A stretch of DNA of 64,000 nucleotides from Actinoplanes sp. L3-i22 (GCF_019704555.1 NZ_AP024745.1:5650501-5714500), one strand, 5' to 3'; counted from the stretch's first letter, positions 1 to 10,254 are shown. Translations and numbers: made by a program. The notes: generated by a model from the sequence alone, not told the origin.

Positions 1-600
1 AATGTCGGTCTGCTGCGCCGGCGCCTGGAACCCGGGCTGGCGGCGCGCGCGCCCGGCGGCTGGCTGCGCCGGGTCGGCGGCGGCTACCGGTTGCGGGCCG
101 ACGCCGGGACCCTGGATCTGCTGCGGTTCCGGGAACTGGCCGGGCAGGCGCGGCGGCGGTCCGCGGCCGGCTTCCGGGCCGAGGCGGCGGCCCGGTACGC
201 GGACGCGCTCGCCGTGTGGCACGGGCCGCTCGCCGACGGGATCGCCGCCGAGCTGCGCGAACATCCGGCATTCCGGTCGGTGGAGCGCGAGCGTACGGCG
301 GTGGCCCGGGCCGCCGCCGCGGAAGCGCTCAGCTGCCGGGACGGCGATCGGCTGCTCCCGGCGATCGAGGCGGCGGCCGGGCGGGACCCGTTCGACGAGG
401 TGCTGCAGGCCCGCCTGGTGCTGCTGCTGGCGGCGAGTGGGCAGCAGGCGCGGGCGCTGCACGTCTACCGGCGGGTGCGCGAGCGCCTGGCCGAGGAGCT
501 GGGCATCGACCCGGGGGCGGCGCTGACCGAGGCCCGCGACCGGGTGCTGCGCCCGGGCCCGGCGCACCCCGCGCGCCTGCGGGCGTCGGCCGCCGGCTGA
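1..600 (+). CDS. SARP-type transcriptional regulator, 3' part (BTAD domain)
   Basis: The 5' end lies outside the window. The frame is open from base 1 and codes for 199 residues. The first residues (NVGLLRRRLEPG) look like the end of an OmpR-type winged-helix domain. They are followed by a bacterial transcriptional activation domain with its helical repeats and the typical ending ERLAEELGIDPGAAL at about residues 161-175. The protein stops soon after BTAD, so it is a small SARP without the AfsR NB-ARC/TPR part. SARPs usually activate secondary-metabolite genes, but no biosynthetic cluster follows here, so the target is unknown. The family call is secure; the function is inferred. Confidence 0.85.
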   Translation, partial: NVGLLRRRLEPGLAARAPGGWLRRVGGGYRLRADAGTLDLLRFRELAGQARRRSAAGFRAEAAARYADALAVWHGPLADGIAAELREHPAFRSVERERTAVARAAAAEALSCRDGDRLLPAIEAAAGRDPFDEVLQARLVLLLAASGQQARALHVYRRVRERLAEELGIDPGAALTEARDRVLRPGPAHPARLRASAAG

Positions 601-620
601 CGATGATCTAGGGTGCGGGC

Positions 621-1955
621 GTGTCGTGGGGCGAGGTCGAGGTCTTCCAGGGGCGCACGTTCGTGACGCGGGGCCGGCTCACCACCGGGGTGGCCGTCGA
701 CGGCGATGCCGCCGGCGCGGGGCTGGGCGAGGCGATTCTGCGACTCTACGCGCTGGACCCGGAGTCCTACCGGGACGAACAGGCCTCGTGGCGGAGGTTC
801 TGTGCGGACGTCGTCGGTGTCCCGGCCTGGCGATACCGGCCGGAGAAGTCCGCGCGGGTCTTCCTCAGCGACGACACGTGGCAGGTCGCCGTCGACCCGG
901 CCGGCCCGGAGGCGGAGATGCCGGTGGGGGCGGTCGGCGACGTCCCGCACGAGCTCGGCGCGATGGTGCGCGGCGTCCTCGACGCGGCCGAACCACGGTG
1001 GCCGGCGATCCGCCAGGCGATGATCATGACCTTGGCCACCGGCCGGCTGATCGTCATGCCGGTCGTCGCCGCGACCGTCGTCGGCCCGGTGTTCACCGCC
1101 GAGCCCGCGGTACTTCTCGCGGCGGTCCGGGCCGCGCTCGCCGAGTCGGACCGGGACCGGGGCGAGAATCCGGAGTACGCCGAGGCGCTCGCCGCCGCCG
1201 GGATCGACTGGCACCTGCTCAACGGGTGCGCGACCGTGCACCTCGAGGAGCTGTCCACCGGCTCGGCCCGGCTCACCGGCGCGGGCAGTGCCGGGAACCG
1301 GCCCGTCGCGGAGCGGACCTGGCTGGGCTCGGCCGGCGACCTCGCCGCCGTGTGCGCCGAGGCCGGCCGGATGATCGCGGATCTTCCGGTCGAGCATCTG
1401 CCGCCCGGGACCCCGGCCGGGACGAGCTTCGGGATCAAGCAGTGCTGGCTGGCGGTGCGGGCGAGCACGGTCGAGCGGGTCGCCGCCGCGATCGGCCTGG
1501 CCGGCGGCACGGCGACCGGCTGGGCGGAGGGCGTGCCGGCCGCCCGCGGTGGACAGGTCTTCGTCTCGCCGCCGGCCGGTGGGTGGATCTTCGTGGTCAA
1601 CGCCGGGCGCTGGTCCGGCGGGCGGTCCGTGGCGTCGCTCAGCGCGGAGCTCGGCACCGAGGTGCAGTACTTCGGCAATCACCGGGTCGCGGACTATGCC
1701 GAGTGGGCGCTCGCCGTGGACGGGCGGCTCGTCCGGCACGTGTACTGCAGCGAGTCCACCGAGGAGGGGTGCGAGGAGACGGGCGCGCCCACTCCGGTGG
1801 AGATCGAGATGGGGTTCTCGGCGACGGAACCGGGCGGGATGTGGGCCGACCAGGACGACGTCATGCGGGTCGCCGCGGCCTGGAGCATCGACCCGCACGC
1901 CCTCGGCGTGATCGAGTCGAGCCCCCGCCCCGGCCTCCTCGGCCACCTGACCTGA
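621..1955 (+). CDS. Unrecognised 444-aa protein
   Basis: I do not recognise this protein. It starts with GTG 20 bp after the SARP stop and has no clear Shine-Dalgarno, so it may be translationally coupled. No signal peptide, membrane segment or catalytic motif is visible. The N-terminal third is acidic and aromatic-rich. The C-terminal half alternates beta-strand-like stretches (GGQVFVSPPAGGWIFVV, then TEVQYFGNHRV) and ends with a DQDDVMRVAAAWSIDP motif that looks like a short helical cap. The codon use is that of a real gene. A long antisense frame over it (465-1946) lacks protein-like composition. Its position next to a SARP gene gives no function. Confidence 0.75.
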   Translation: MSWGEVEVFQGRTFVTRGRLTTGVAVDGDAAGAGLGEAILRLYALDPESYRDEQASWRRFCADVVGVPAWRYRPEKSARVFLSDDTWQVAVDPAGPEAEMPVGAVGDVPHELGAMVRGVLDAAEPRWPAIRQAMIMTLATGRLIVMPVVAATVVGPVFTAEPAVLLAAVRAALAESDRDRGENPEYAEALAAAGIDWHLLNGCATVHLEELSTGSARLTGAGSAGNRPVAERTWLGSAGDLAAVCAEAGRMIADLPVEHLPPGTPAGTSFGIKQCWLAVRASTVERVAAAIGLAGGTATGWAEGVPAARGGQVFVSPPAGGWIFVVNAGRWSGGRSVASLSAELGTEVQYFGNHRVADYAEWALAVDGRLVRHVYCSESTEEGCEETGAPTPVEIEMGFSATEPGGMWADQDDVMRVAAAWSIDPHALGVIESSPRPGLLGHLT

Positions 1956-1961
1956 CGGTGG

Positions 1962-2696
1962 TCACGAGAGGCCGGTGACGAAGAGCAGCCCGGCGATGAC
2001 GAGGCCCGCTTCGACCAGCACGACGAACGTGCGGTCGCTGACCCGGTTGACGGTCTTCTTGCCCGCCCAGGCGCCGGCGAGCGTGGCCGGGGTGAGCGCG
2101 GCCCCGTACCAGAGCACCCGCGTGGTGAGCAGGTCACCGGCCCCGTAGACCGCGATCTTGGTCAGGTGCATGGTGATCGCCGCGGTCGCCTCGGTGCCGA
2201 TGTAGGCGGCGCGGGCGAGGCCGTACGCGAGGAAGAACGGCGCGGTCAGCGGGCCGACCGAGCCGAACAGCGCGGATCCGAAGCCCGAGGCCGCGCCGAC
2301 CCCGAGGAACGTGCGGTCGCTGGGCGAGCCGGGGCGTCGGGCCAGATGCCGCCACCCGACGACACCGATCAGGAAGACGCCGAGGACGCGTTTGAGCGGG
2401 CTCAGCGGAGCGTGGGTGAGGAGCAGGCCGCCGGCGACCGCGAGCGGCACGGCGCCGGCCGCGAACCATCCGACGAGTCGCCACCGGATCGCGTCGCGGT
2501 TGAGCCACATCCGGGAGCCGTTGCTGGACAGCTGGGTGAGCGTCAGCATCGGCACGGCGAAGCGCAGCCCGAACAGCGCGGTGAACACCGGCAGCAGCAA
2601 CACCGCGCCGCCGAACCCGGCGACCGCCGACAGCATGGCCAGCAGAAAAGCCGCCGCCGAGGCGACCAGCAGGGTGAACGCCGGCGCAGCGGTCAT
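1962..2696 (-). CDS. TauE/SafE-family membrane transporter
   Basis: This is a 244-aa integral membrane protein of the TauE/SafE (sulfite/organosulfonate exporter) family. The N-terminal helix is followed by the glycine-rich AVAGFGGAVLLLPV motif at about residues 20-33, which recurs as GVGAASGFGSALFGSVGPL in the second half. This is the internal duplication typical of the family. About seven or eight hydrophobic segments can be drawn. The ATG at 2696 overlaps the stop of the upstream serine hydrolase by 4 bp (ATGA), so the two genes are translationally coupled. The family exports small anions such as sulfite or sulfoacetate, but the substrate cannot be read here. Confidence 0.85.
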   Translation of the reverse strand: MTAAPAFTLLVASAAAFLLAMLSAVAGFGGAVLLLPVFTALFGLRFAVPMLTLTQLSSNGSRMWLNRDAIRWRLVGWFAAGAVPLAVAGGLLLTHAPLSPLKRVLGVFLIGVVGWRHLARRPGSPSDRTFLGVGAASGFGSALFGSVGPLTAPFFLAYGLARAAYIGTEATAAITMHLTKIAVYGAGDLLTTRVLWYGAALTPATLAGAWAGKKTVNRVSDRTFVVLVEAGLVIAGLLFVTGLS

Positions 2697-3679
2697 CGCC
2701 GGCCCTCGCCGGGCCGGCCGATCAGGTCGCCGAGGGCGCGGGCGAGGGCCAGGGTCAGGGCGCCCAGGCGGTCCATGTCGTCGTCCAGGGCGATGATGAC
2801 GAACCCGGCGGACCGGTCGGCGAAGCGCAGCAGCTGCGTGCTCGACCCGGGCCAGCTGCCGGCGTGCGAGTAGACCCGGTGGCCCGCGTGCGTGCGGACG
2901 GCGAGGCCCCACCCGTAGTCGAGCGGGGTGCCGTCGTCCAGGTGACCCGGCGTCTGCAGGAGCGCGGTGACGCCCAGTTCGTCGCGGTCGAGCGCCGCGT
3001 TCCAGCGCATCAGGTCCCGGGCCGTCGACCACACCCCGCCGTCACCCGGCGACAGCGGCGCGGGCACCAGCGGGTCGAGTGGCGCGGCGCCCGGTGGATG
3101 TGGTGCCGGGCCGGTCCAGTACCGGCTGCTCGGCATCGCCAGTGGCGTGAACACGTGCTCGTGGGCGAACTCCGGCAGCGGCCGCCCGGCGGCGCGTTCG
3201 ACGACGACGGCCAGGCAGACGTAGCCGGCGTTGCTGTAGCGGAACTCCGTGCCGGGCTCCGCGGCCAGGCGGTCGATCCGGCGGAGGGCGCCGAGCACGC
3301 CGGCGGTGGTGCGCTCCGGCTCGGCGCGCAGCAGGTCGTCGAGGTGGACGCCCTCGGGCAGGCCGCTCGTGTGGTGGATCAGGTGGCGGACCCGCACGGT
3401 TCGCGCCCAGCCGGGCAGCTCGGGCATCCACCGGGCCAGGGCCGACTCGGGGTCCAGCCGGCCCCGCCGGACGAGCAGCGCCGCGCAGGCGGCGGTGATC
3501 TGCTTGGACACCGACGCGAGGTAGACGAGCGTGTCGGCGGTGAACGGCGCACCGGTCGCGGTGCGCCCCTGAGCCAGGAACACCTCGCCCGCGCCGGCCA
3601 CGACCGGGTCGTGCGGGCCGTACCCGGCCGACTCGGTCAGCTCGATCAGTGCGTCCATGTCGATCGGTGCCCCCGTCAT
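2693..3679 (-). CDS. Serine hydrolase of the beta-lactamase class C / PBP4* family
   Basis: The protein is 328 aa. It has the SxxK motif (ASVSKQ, about residue 57), the YxN motif (RYSNAG, about residue 160) and a C-terminal SHAG element in place of KTG. It also shows the HTSGLP signature common to esterase-like members. No signal peptide is visible, so a cytoplasmic esterase or D-aminopeptidase-like role is more likely than antibiotic hydrolysis. The ATG at 3679 is chosen; an in-frame ATG at 3658 is an alternative. It is the first gene of a two-gene unit with the TauE/SafE transporter. The substrate is unknown. Confidence 0.85.
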   Translation of the reverse strand: MTGAPIDMDALIELTESAGYGPHDPVVAGAGEVFLAQGRTATGAPFTADTLVYLASVSKQITAACAALLVRRGRLDPESALARWMPELPGWARTVRVRHLIHHTSGLPEGVHLDDLLRAEPERTTAGVLGALRRIDRLAAEPGTEFRYSNAGYVCLAVVVERAAGRPLPEFAHEHVFTPLAMPSSRYWTGPAPHPPGAAPLDPLVPAPLSPGDGGVWSTARDLMRWNAALDRDELGVTALLQTPGHLDDGTPLDYGWGLAVRTHAGHRVYSHAGSWPGSSTQLLRFADRSAGFVIIALDDDMDRLGALTLALARALGDLIGRPGEGRR

Positions 3680-3744
3680 GGCACGAACGGTAGTGGGGCG
3701 GGGCCGGAAGGGCCGGCCCCGCCCCGGGGGAGCGGGGGAACGGA

Positions 3745-4722
3745 TCAGGTGGCGCAGGAGACCGAGGGCCAGGTCCAGTTGCCGTTGGTCTGGATGGTCA
3801 GCCCGAACGTGTTGCCGGCCCCGTTCGGCTTGGCGACCAGCGTCTGCGCGTTCGGGTACGACGCCGTGGTGTTCCAGGTGGCGATCACCTTGGCCGGCGA
3901 CGGGATGTTCAGCGTCACGGTCCACGCGCTGGAGCCGGAGACCGTCACGTTGAGGTTGTAGCGGTCGCTCCACGACTGGCCGGCCGACAGGGTCGCGGTG
4001 CAGTTGCCGCTGGGCGGGTTGGTGGTCGGACCGGTGGTCGGCGTGGTGCCGCCGCCGGTGGGCGCGACCGCCCGGCCGGTCTGCGGGGAGATCATGCCGG
4101 CGCACAGGTTGCGGCTGGCCAGGCCCTGGGCGATGCGCGGGATGGCGGCGACCGTGTTGGCCGGCCAGTCGTGCATCAGGATGATCTGACCGTTGGTGAG
4201 CCGGCCGGCCGCCGCCACGATCGCGTCGGTGCTGGCGCTGTTCCAGTCCTGCGAGTCGACGTCCCAGATGATTTCGGTGAGGCCGTATTTCTGCTCGACC
4301 GTCTTCAGCGTCGCATTCGTCTCACCGTACGGCGGGCGGAACAGTTTGGGGGTGCCACCACCGGCATTGGCGATGGCTGACTGCGTACGGGAAATCTCTG
4401 AATCGATTTGGCTTTGGCTCTGTTGGGTCAGATGCGGGTGCGTGTAGCTGTGGTTGCCGACCCACATCCCCGCGTCCACCTGGGCCTTGACCAGCGAGGG
4501 ATTCGCGGCGGCGTATTGGCCCTCGTTGAACATCGTGGCCCGCAGCCCGTTGGCCTTCAGCGTGTTCAGCAGATTCTGGGTGTTTCCGGCGGTCGGCCCG
4601 TCGTCATAGGTCAGTCCCACATAGCCGTTGCACGTGGCGGCCTGGGATTCGGCGGTGACATTGATGGCGACGAAACTCGCGGCGGCTGCGACAGCGGCCA
4701 GTCCAGCGATGATTTTTCGCAT
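3745..4722 (-). CDS. Secreted CE4 polysaccharide deacetylase with C-terminal CBM2
   Basis: The 325-aa protein has a signal peptide ending near AESQAAT (about residue 30). A NodB/CE4 catalytic domain spans about residues 32-220, with TYDDGP (catalytic base D40 and metal ligand D41), HSYTH (metal-binding H91 and H95), RPPYG (129-133) and MHDW (183-186). A Thr/Pro/Gly linker follows, then a CBM2 of about 85 residues with its two flanking cysteines. Such proteins deacetylate xylan, or sometimes chitin or peptidoglycan. The xylanase beside it favours acetylxylan. The ATG at 4722 is preceded by AAGGA with 8-bp spacing; TTG at 4728 is less likely. The xylanase is just upstream with a 27-bp gap, suggesting co-transcription. 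Confidence 0.93.
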   Translation of the reverse strand: MRKIIAGLAAVAAAASFVAINVTAESQAATCNGYVGLTYDDGPTAGNTQNLLNTLKANGLRATMFNEGQYAAANPSLVKAQVDAGMWVGNHSYTHPHLTQQSQSQIDSEISRTQSAIANAGGGTPKLFRPPYGETNATLKTVEQKYGLTEIIWDVDSQDWNSASTDAIVAAAGRLTNGQIILMHDWPANTVAAIPRIAQGLASRNLCAGMISPQTGRAVAPTGGGTTPTTGPTTNPPSGNCTATLSAGQSWSDRYNLNVTVSGSSAWTVTLNIPSPAKVIATWNTTASYPNAQTLVAKPNGAGNTFGLTIQTNGNWTWPSVSCAT

Positions 4723-4749
4723 GATCAAATTCCTTTTCCCGTACGGGGG

Positions 4750-5853
<1,104 letters not shown>

Positions 5854-5864
5854 TCAACAACTTA

Positions 5865-5877
5865 CGGAAATATTCCG
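5865..5877. promoter_or_regulatory. Inverted repeat CGGAA-ATA-TTCCG upstream of xylanase
   Basis: The arms CGGAA and TTCCG are perfect, with a 3-nt centre, about 120 bp upstream of the xylanase start in a locally AT-rich patch. It is a plausible repressor site. The regulator is unknown. Confidence 0.4.
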
Positions 5878-5985
5878 GTAGCAATCCGTTCGCCGGGCCG
5901 GGCAAAATCCCAGCTCAGTCCCGCATGTAACGGGTTTCATTGCGACTCGACTTCGTAACAACGGCGAAGTTGCGGACACCTCCAC

Positions 5986-5996
5986 CGAAAGTTTCG
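5986..5996. promoter_or_regulatory. CGAAA-N-TTTCG palindrome, xylanase-type operator candidate
   Basis: CGAAAGTTTCG has perfect 5-bp arms around one base. From memory, inverted repeats of the form CGAAA-N-TTTCG occur upstream of xylanase genes in Streptomyces, so this is a sensible candidate for xylan-responsive control. It lies about 240 bp from the xylanase start and about 113 bp from the adhE start, so its target is not certain. Confidence 0.45.
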
Positions 5997-6003
5997 GAGC
6001 GCC

Positions 6004-6040
6004 GGGGTCGATGGCCCGTGCCCGTCGGGACCAGCGGCCC
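6004..6040. promoter_or_regulatory. Pair of DosR-box-like 14-mers upstream of adhE
   Basis: GGGACCAGCGGCCC at 6027-6040 matches GGGNCNNNNGNCCC, a symmetric simplification of the mycobacterial DosR box, at all 8 fixed bases. A second 14-mer at 6004-6017 matches 7 of 8. They start 23 bp apart, close to two helical turns. Similar pairs occur upstream of two other transcription units in the island. Confidence 0.45.
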
Positions 6041-6108
6041 TGCCGCCCGCGTCGCGCGTCGAGTGACATGGAGGTGCTGACGCCAACGACTGTTGAGGTG
6101 ACAAGTTC

Positions 6109-8721
6109 ATGACCGTGGACCCGCATGTTGTGATCACGATCGATGCCCTGGTGGACGCCGGCGCGAAGGCGCTCGCCGACTACGGCTCCTTCGACCAGGC
6201 GACGATCGATCACATCGTCAAGAAGGCGTCGGTGGCGGCTCTCGACCGGCATGCCGCGCTGGCGCGGCTCGCCGTGGAGGAGACCGGCCGCGGTGTCTTC
6301 GAGGACAAGGCGGTCAAGAACATCTTCGCCTGCGAGCACGTGACGCACAGCATGGCGAAGCTGCGCACGGTCGGGGTGATCAGCGAGGACGAGGTCAGCG
6401 GCATCACCGAGATCGCCGACCCGGTCGGCGTGGTCGCCGGCATCACCCCGGTGACCAACCCGACCTCGACGGTGATCTTCAAGGCGCTGCTGGCGCTGAA
6501 GACCCGCAATCCGATCGTGTTCGCCTTCCACCCGGCGGCGCAGCGATGCAGCGTCGAGGCGGCCCGGATCGTCCGCGACGCGGCGGTCGCGGCCGGGGCG
6601 CCGGCCAACTGCGTCCAGTGGATCGAGCACCCGTCGGTCGAGGCCACCACGGCCCTGATGCACCACCCGGGCATCGCCACCATCCTGGCGACCGGGGGGA
6701 ACAGCATGGTCCGGGCGGCCTACTCGGCGGGCAAACCGGCCCTCGGGGTCGGCGCGGGCAACGTGCCGGCCTACATCGAGGCCAGCGCGCGGATCAAGCG
6801 CGCGGTCAACGACATCGTGCTGTCGAAGTCGTTCGACAACGGCATGATCTGCGCCTCCGAGCAGGCCGCGATCATCGACGACGAGATCTACGACGCCGTC
6901 GTCGAGGAGTTCCGCGGCCTGCACGCGCATGTCGCCTCGGCCGACGAGAAGCGTCTGCTGGAGCAGTTCATCTTCGGTGCGGCCGCGTTCGGTTCGGCGT
7001 GCGGCGGCGCGAAACTCAACCCCGACGTGGTCGGCCAGTCCGCCGCCTGGATCGCCGGGCGGGCCGGCTTCAGCGTGCCGGCGGACACCTCGGTGATCCT
7101 GGCCGAGGTCGGCGAGGTCGGCCCGGACGAGCCGCTGACCAGGGAGAAGCTCTGCCCGGTACTGGCCGTGCTGCGGGTCGCGTCACGGGCGGAGGGGCTG
7201 GACGCCGCCGCGGCGATGGTCGAGTTCCACGGGCTGGGCCACAGCGCGGTCATCCACACCGAGGACGAGCAGCTGGCCGTCGAGTACGGCAAGCGGGTCA
7301 AGGCGGTCCGGGTGATCTGGAACTCGCCGGCCTCGCAGGGCGGCATCGGCGACATGTACAACGCGTTCCGGCCGTCACTGACGCTGGGCTGCGGCAGCTA
7401 CGGGCACAACTCGGTGTCCGACAACATCTCGGCGATCAACCTCATCAACGTCAAGCGGGTCGGACGACGGACCAACAACATGCAGTGGTTCAAGGTGCCT
7501 TCGAAGATCTACTTCGAGCCGTACGCCATCCGGTACCTGACCGACATGCCCGACGTCCGCCGCGTCACCGTCGTCACCGACGCGACCATGACCCGGCTGG
7601 GCTTCGTGGAACGTATCGATCAGGTCCTGCAACGCCGTCCGGACCGGGTCGTGGTCCAGATCATCGACGATGTCGAGCCCGAGCCGCGGATGACCACGGT
7701 CGAGCGCGGCGCCGAGCTGATGCGCTCCTTCCGGCCCGACACGATCATCGCGCTGGGCGGTGGTTCGGCGATGGACGCCGCCAAGGTGATGTGGCTCAAG
7801 TACGAGCACCCGGAGATCGACTTCGAGGACATGCGGGAGAAGTTCTTCGACATCCGCAAGCGGGCGTTCGCGTTCCCCGGCCTCGGCGCGAAGGCCCAGC
7901 TGGTCTGCGTGCCGACCACGTCGGGCACCGGCGCGGAGGTGACGCCGTTCGCGGTCATCACCGACCACCGCACCGGCAAGAAGTACCCGCTCGCCGACTA
8001 CGCGCTGACCCCGACGGTCGCGATCGTCGATCCGGTGCTGACCGCCAGCATGCCGCGGACCATCGCCGCCGACAGCGGCTTCGACGCGCTGACCCACGCG
8101 ATCGAGGCGTACGTGTCGGTCTACGCCAACGACTTCACCGACGGTCTCGCCCTGCAGGCGATCCGGCTGATCTTCGCGAACCTGGAACGCTCGGTGATCC
8201 ACGGCGACAGCGAGGCCCGGGAACGGATGCACAACGCCGGAACGATCGCCGGCATGGCGTTCGGCAGCGCCTTCCTCGGCATCGTGCACGCCATGTCACA
8301 CACCCTCGGGGCGACCTTCCACATCGCGCACGGGCGTACCAACGCGGTGCTGCTGCCGCACGTGATCCGCTACAACGGCAGCGTCCCGTCGAAGCTGTCC
8401 GGCTGGCCGAAGTACGAGAGCTACCGTGCCCCGCAGCGCTTCGCCGAGATCGCCACCATGCTCGGCCTGCCCGCGCCGACACCCGCCGAGGCGGTGGAAG
8501 CACTCGCCGGCGCCGTCGAACGGCTGCGCGACCAGGTCGGCATCGAGTCCAGCTTCGCCCGGATCGGCGTCGACGAGCAGGCGTTCCTGGCCGCCCTGCC
8601 GCAACAGGCACTCAACGCCTACGAGGACCAGTGCGCGCCGGCGAACCCGCGGATGCCCATGCTCGACGACATGCAAGGGTTGATGCGGGCGGCCTACTAC
8701 GGGGCCGGTCCGGCGGCCTGA
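6109..8721 (+). CDS. adhE: Bifunctional acetaldehyde-CoA / alcohol dehydrogenase AdhE
   Basis: At 870 aa this has the standard AdhE length. The N-terminal aldehyde dehydrogenase half carries the catalytic cysteine C248 in NGMICASEQ. The C-terminal iron-dependent alcohol dehydrogenase half has the GGGSAMDAAK nucleotide-binding motif at about residue 550. It also has the metal-site histidines in DALTHAIEAY, HAMSHTLGATFH and HGRTNAVLLPH. It reduces acetyl-CoA to ethanol through acetaldehyde and regenerates NAD+, a fermentative function that is notable in an aerobic actinomycete. Its place at the head of a hypoxia/dormancy-like island, behind DosR-box-like sites, fits induction at low oxygen. The ATG at 6109 follows GAGGTG. 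A strong hairpin terminator follows the stop. Confidence 0.95.
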   Translation: MTVDPHVVITIDALVDAGAKALADYGSFDQATIDHIVKKASVAALDRHAALARLAVEETGRGVFEDKAVKNIFACEHVTHSMAKLRTVGVISEDEVSGITEIADPVGVVAGITPVTNPTSTVIFKALLALKTRNPIVFAFHPAAQRCSVEAARIVRDAAVAAGAPANCVQWIEHPSVEATTALMHHPGIATILATGGNSMVRAAYSAGKPALGVGAGNVPAYIEASARIKRAVNDIVLSKSFDNGMICASEQAAIIDDEIYDAVVEEFRGLHAHVASADEKRLLEQFIFGAAAFGSACGGAKLNPDVVGQSAAWIAGRAGFSVPADTSVILAEVGEVGPDEPLTREKLCPVLAVLRVASRAEGLDAAAAMVEFHGLGHSAVIHTEDEQLAVEYGKRVKAVRVIWNSPASQGGIGDMYNAFRPSLTLGCGSYGHNSVSDNISAINLINVKRVGRRTNNMQWFKVPSKIYFEPYAIRYLTDMPDVRRVTVVTDATMTRLGFVERIDQVLQRRPDRVVVQIIDDVEPEPRMTTVERGAELMRSFRPDTIIALGGGSAMDAAKVMWLKYEHPEIDFEDMREKFFDIRKRAFAFPGLGAKAQLVCVPTTSGTGAEVTPFAVITDHRTGKKYPLADYALTPTVAIVDPVLTASMPRTIAADSGFDALTHAIEAYVSVYANDFTDGLALQAIRLIFANLERSVIHGDSEARERMHNAGTIAGMAFGSAFLGIVHAMSHTLGATFHIAHGRTNAVLLPHVIRYNGSVPSKLSGWPKYESYRAPQRFAEIATMLGLPAPTPAEAVEALAGAVERLRDQVGIESSFARIGVDEQAFLAALPQQALNAYEDQCAPANPRMPMLDDMQGLMRAAYYGAGPAA

Positions 8722-8747
8722 CGGCGGCACCGCCCGGTCGCGTCCAA

Positions 8748-8788
8748 CGCCGACCGGCCCGGAACCCCAGGTCCCGGGCCGGTCGGCG
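8748..8788. terminator. Bidirectional hairpin terminator, adhE / usp
   Basis: A perfect 15-bp stem pairs CGCCGACCGGCCCGG (8748-8762) with CCGGGCCGGTCGGCG (8774-8788) across an 11-nt loop. It lies between the convergent stops of adhE and the universal stress protein gene. Confidence 0.8.
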
Positions 8789-8796
8789 GAGTCCGG

Positions 8797-9291
8797 TCAG
8801 CGCTGCGCGGTCTCGGTGCGCAGGGCCGGTTCCGGCTCCGCCTTGCCCGTGCCGGCCTTGCCCGTGCCGGACGGGATCACCACGACCGGGCAGGTCGCCT
8901 GGCGGATGCAGGCCTCGCTGACCGAGCCGAGGACCCGGTGCCGCAGCCCGCTGTGCCCGTGGCTGCCCAGCACGAGGAAGTCTGAGTCCCGCGCGGCGGC
9001 GGTCAGGACCTCGGCCGGCGATCCCTCGATCAGCTCCCGGGCGATCGGCAGGGCCGAACCGTGCTCGGCGATCACCGCCTCGACCTCCCGGTCGAGGACC
9101 AGGCCGGCCTGCCGGCGCTCCTCCTCGGGCGAGGTCGCGGTGACCACGTCGGTCTCGATGCCGTCCCAGTGCCAGGCCAGCACCGCTCGTACCGCGGTGC
9201 CCGGGCCGGCGGCCTCGCGGGCCGCCCACCGCAGTGCGCGGCGGCCGCTCGCGGAGCCGTCCACTCCCACGACGATCAGGTGATTCCTCAT
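8797..9291 (-). CDS. Universal stress protein, single UspA domain
   Basis: The 164-aa protein is a single UspA fold. It begins with LIVVGVDGSASGRRALRWA and ends with the ATP-binding signature GSHGHSGLRHRVLGSVS, the G-2x-G-9x-G(S) pattern of ATP-binding members. A C-terminal tail rich in Gly, Lys and Glu includes a short KAGTGKA repeat. It lies 21 bp downstream of a second, tandem-domain usp gene on the same strand, so the two are probably one operon. Many USPs of this type belong to the mycobacterial DosR regulon and act in persistence under low oxygen. That context is by analogy. Confidence 0.92.
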   Translation of the reverse strand: MRNHLIVVGVDGSASGRRALRWAAREAAGPGTAVRAVLAWHWDGIETDVVTATSPEEERRQAGLVLDREVEAVIAEHGSALPIARELIEGSPAEVLTAAARDSDFLVLGSHGHSGLRHRVLGSVSEACIRQATCPVVVIPSGTGKAGTGKAEPEPALRTETAQR

Positions 9292-9312
9292 GTCTGCCTC
9301 CTTCGCGGATGG

Positions 9313-10194
9313 TCAGCGGGTCTTTCCGTCCCGGGGCCGGATGATCATGACCGGGCACTCGGCGTGGTGCAGCAGCTGCAGTCCGGTCGAGCCGAGCAGG
9401 GTTCCGGCGATGACGCCGTGCCCGCGGCTGCCGACGATCACCAGCTGGGCTCCGTGCGAGACGCCGACCAGGACACCGGCGGCGCCGTCGTGCGAGATCA
9501 GGGTCTCCACCGGGACGTCCGGGAACTTCGCCCGCCACGGCGCCACCTGCTCGACGAGCCGGGCGCGTTCGGCGGCGTCCTGCTGCGGGGTGTCCACCGA
9601 GGCGTGCGGCAGCGTGCCCCGGTAGTGCGGGTACGGCGGCAGGTAGGAGCGGACCAGCACCAGGTCGGCACCGCGCTGATGGGCCGCCGTGAACGCGGCC
9701 TCCAGCACGCCGTCGGCGGCGGGGGAGTCGTCCACCCCGGCCACCACCGGCCGGTCGCCGCCCGCGGGGCTCCCGTGGATCACGGCCACCGGGCAGTGGG
9801 CGTGCGTGGCGACCCGCTGGCTGACCGAGCCGAGGCGGAGTCCGGCGAACCCGCCGAGCCCCCGGGAGCCGAGCACCATCAGGTCCGCGGTCGCCGAGTC
9901 GATGATCAACTGGGCGGCCGGATCCCCGACCAGGACATCGGTCTCGATCTCGATCGCCGGGGCGGCCTCGCGCGCCCGGCCGGCCAGGCCGGCCACCAGG
10001 CCGTCGGCGTGCCGGCGCTCGGTCTCGAACAGGTCGCCGGCGTATCCGTACCGGGAGGTCTGCCAGTCCCAGTCCATGACGGTGACGACGCGCAACGGCT
10101 GTCCGCGGCGCTCTGCCTCCGCCGCGGCCCACACGATCGCGGACCGGCCGGGCTCGGTACCGTCCGCCGCGACGACGACGGTCTGTGTCCGCAT
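9313..10194 (-). CDS. Tandem-domain universal stress protein
   Basis: The 293-aa protein has two UspA domains (about residues 1-145 and 150-293). Each has the ATP-binding motif: GSRGLGGFAGLRLGSVSQ in the first and GSRGHGVIAGTLLGSTG in the second. Length and layout match mycobacterial two-domain USPs such as Rv1996, Rv2005c and Rv2623, several of which are DosR-regulated. It is the first gene of a two-gene unit with the single-domain usp. It is transcribed away from the CBS-BON gene, from a shared 135-bp region that carries a DosR-box-like pair. Confidence 0.93.
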   Translation of the reverse strand: MRTQTVVVAADGTEPGRSAIVWAAAEAERRGQPLRVVTVMDWDWQTSRYGYAGDLFETERRHADGLVAGLAGRAREAAPAIEIETDVLVGDPAAQLIIDSATADLMVLGSRGLGGFAGLRLGSVSQRVATHAHCPVAVIHGSPAGGDRPVVAGVDDSPAADGVLEAAFTAAHQRGADLVLVRSYLPPYPHYRGTLPHASVDTPQQDAAERARLVEQVAPWRAKFPDVPVETLISHDGAAGVLVGVSHGAQLVIVGSRGHGVIAGTLLGSTGLQLLHHAECPVMIIRPRDGKTR

Positions 10195-10254
10195 GACGTC
10201 CTCCCTCTCCTGGTCTTGTCTCGCATCGTCATCCCGGTCGATGCCCGCCGGTCA

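Noticed and set aside
465..1946. A 493-codon frame antisense to the unrecognised protein
   Set aside because: Its composition is Arg/Gly/Pro/His-rich and no start site is convincing. The plus-strand frame has balanced composition.
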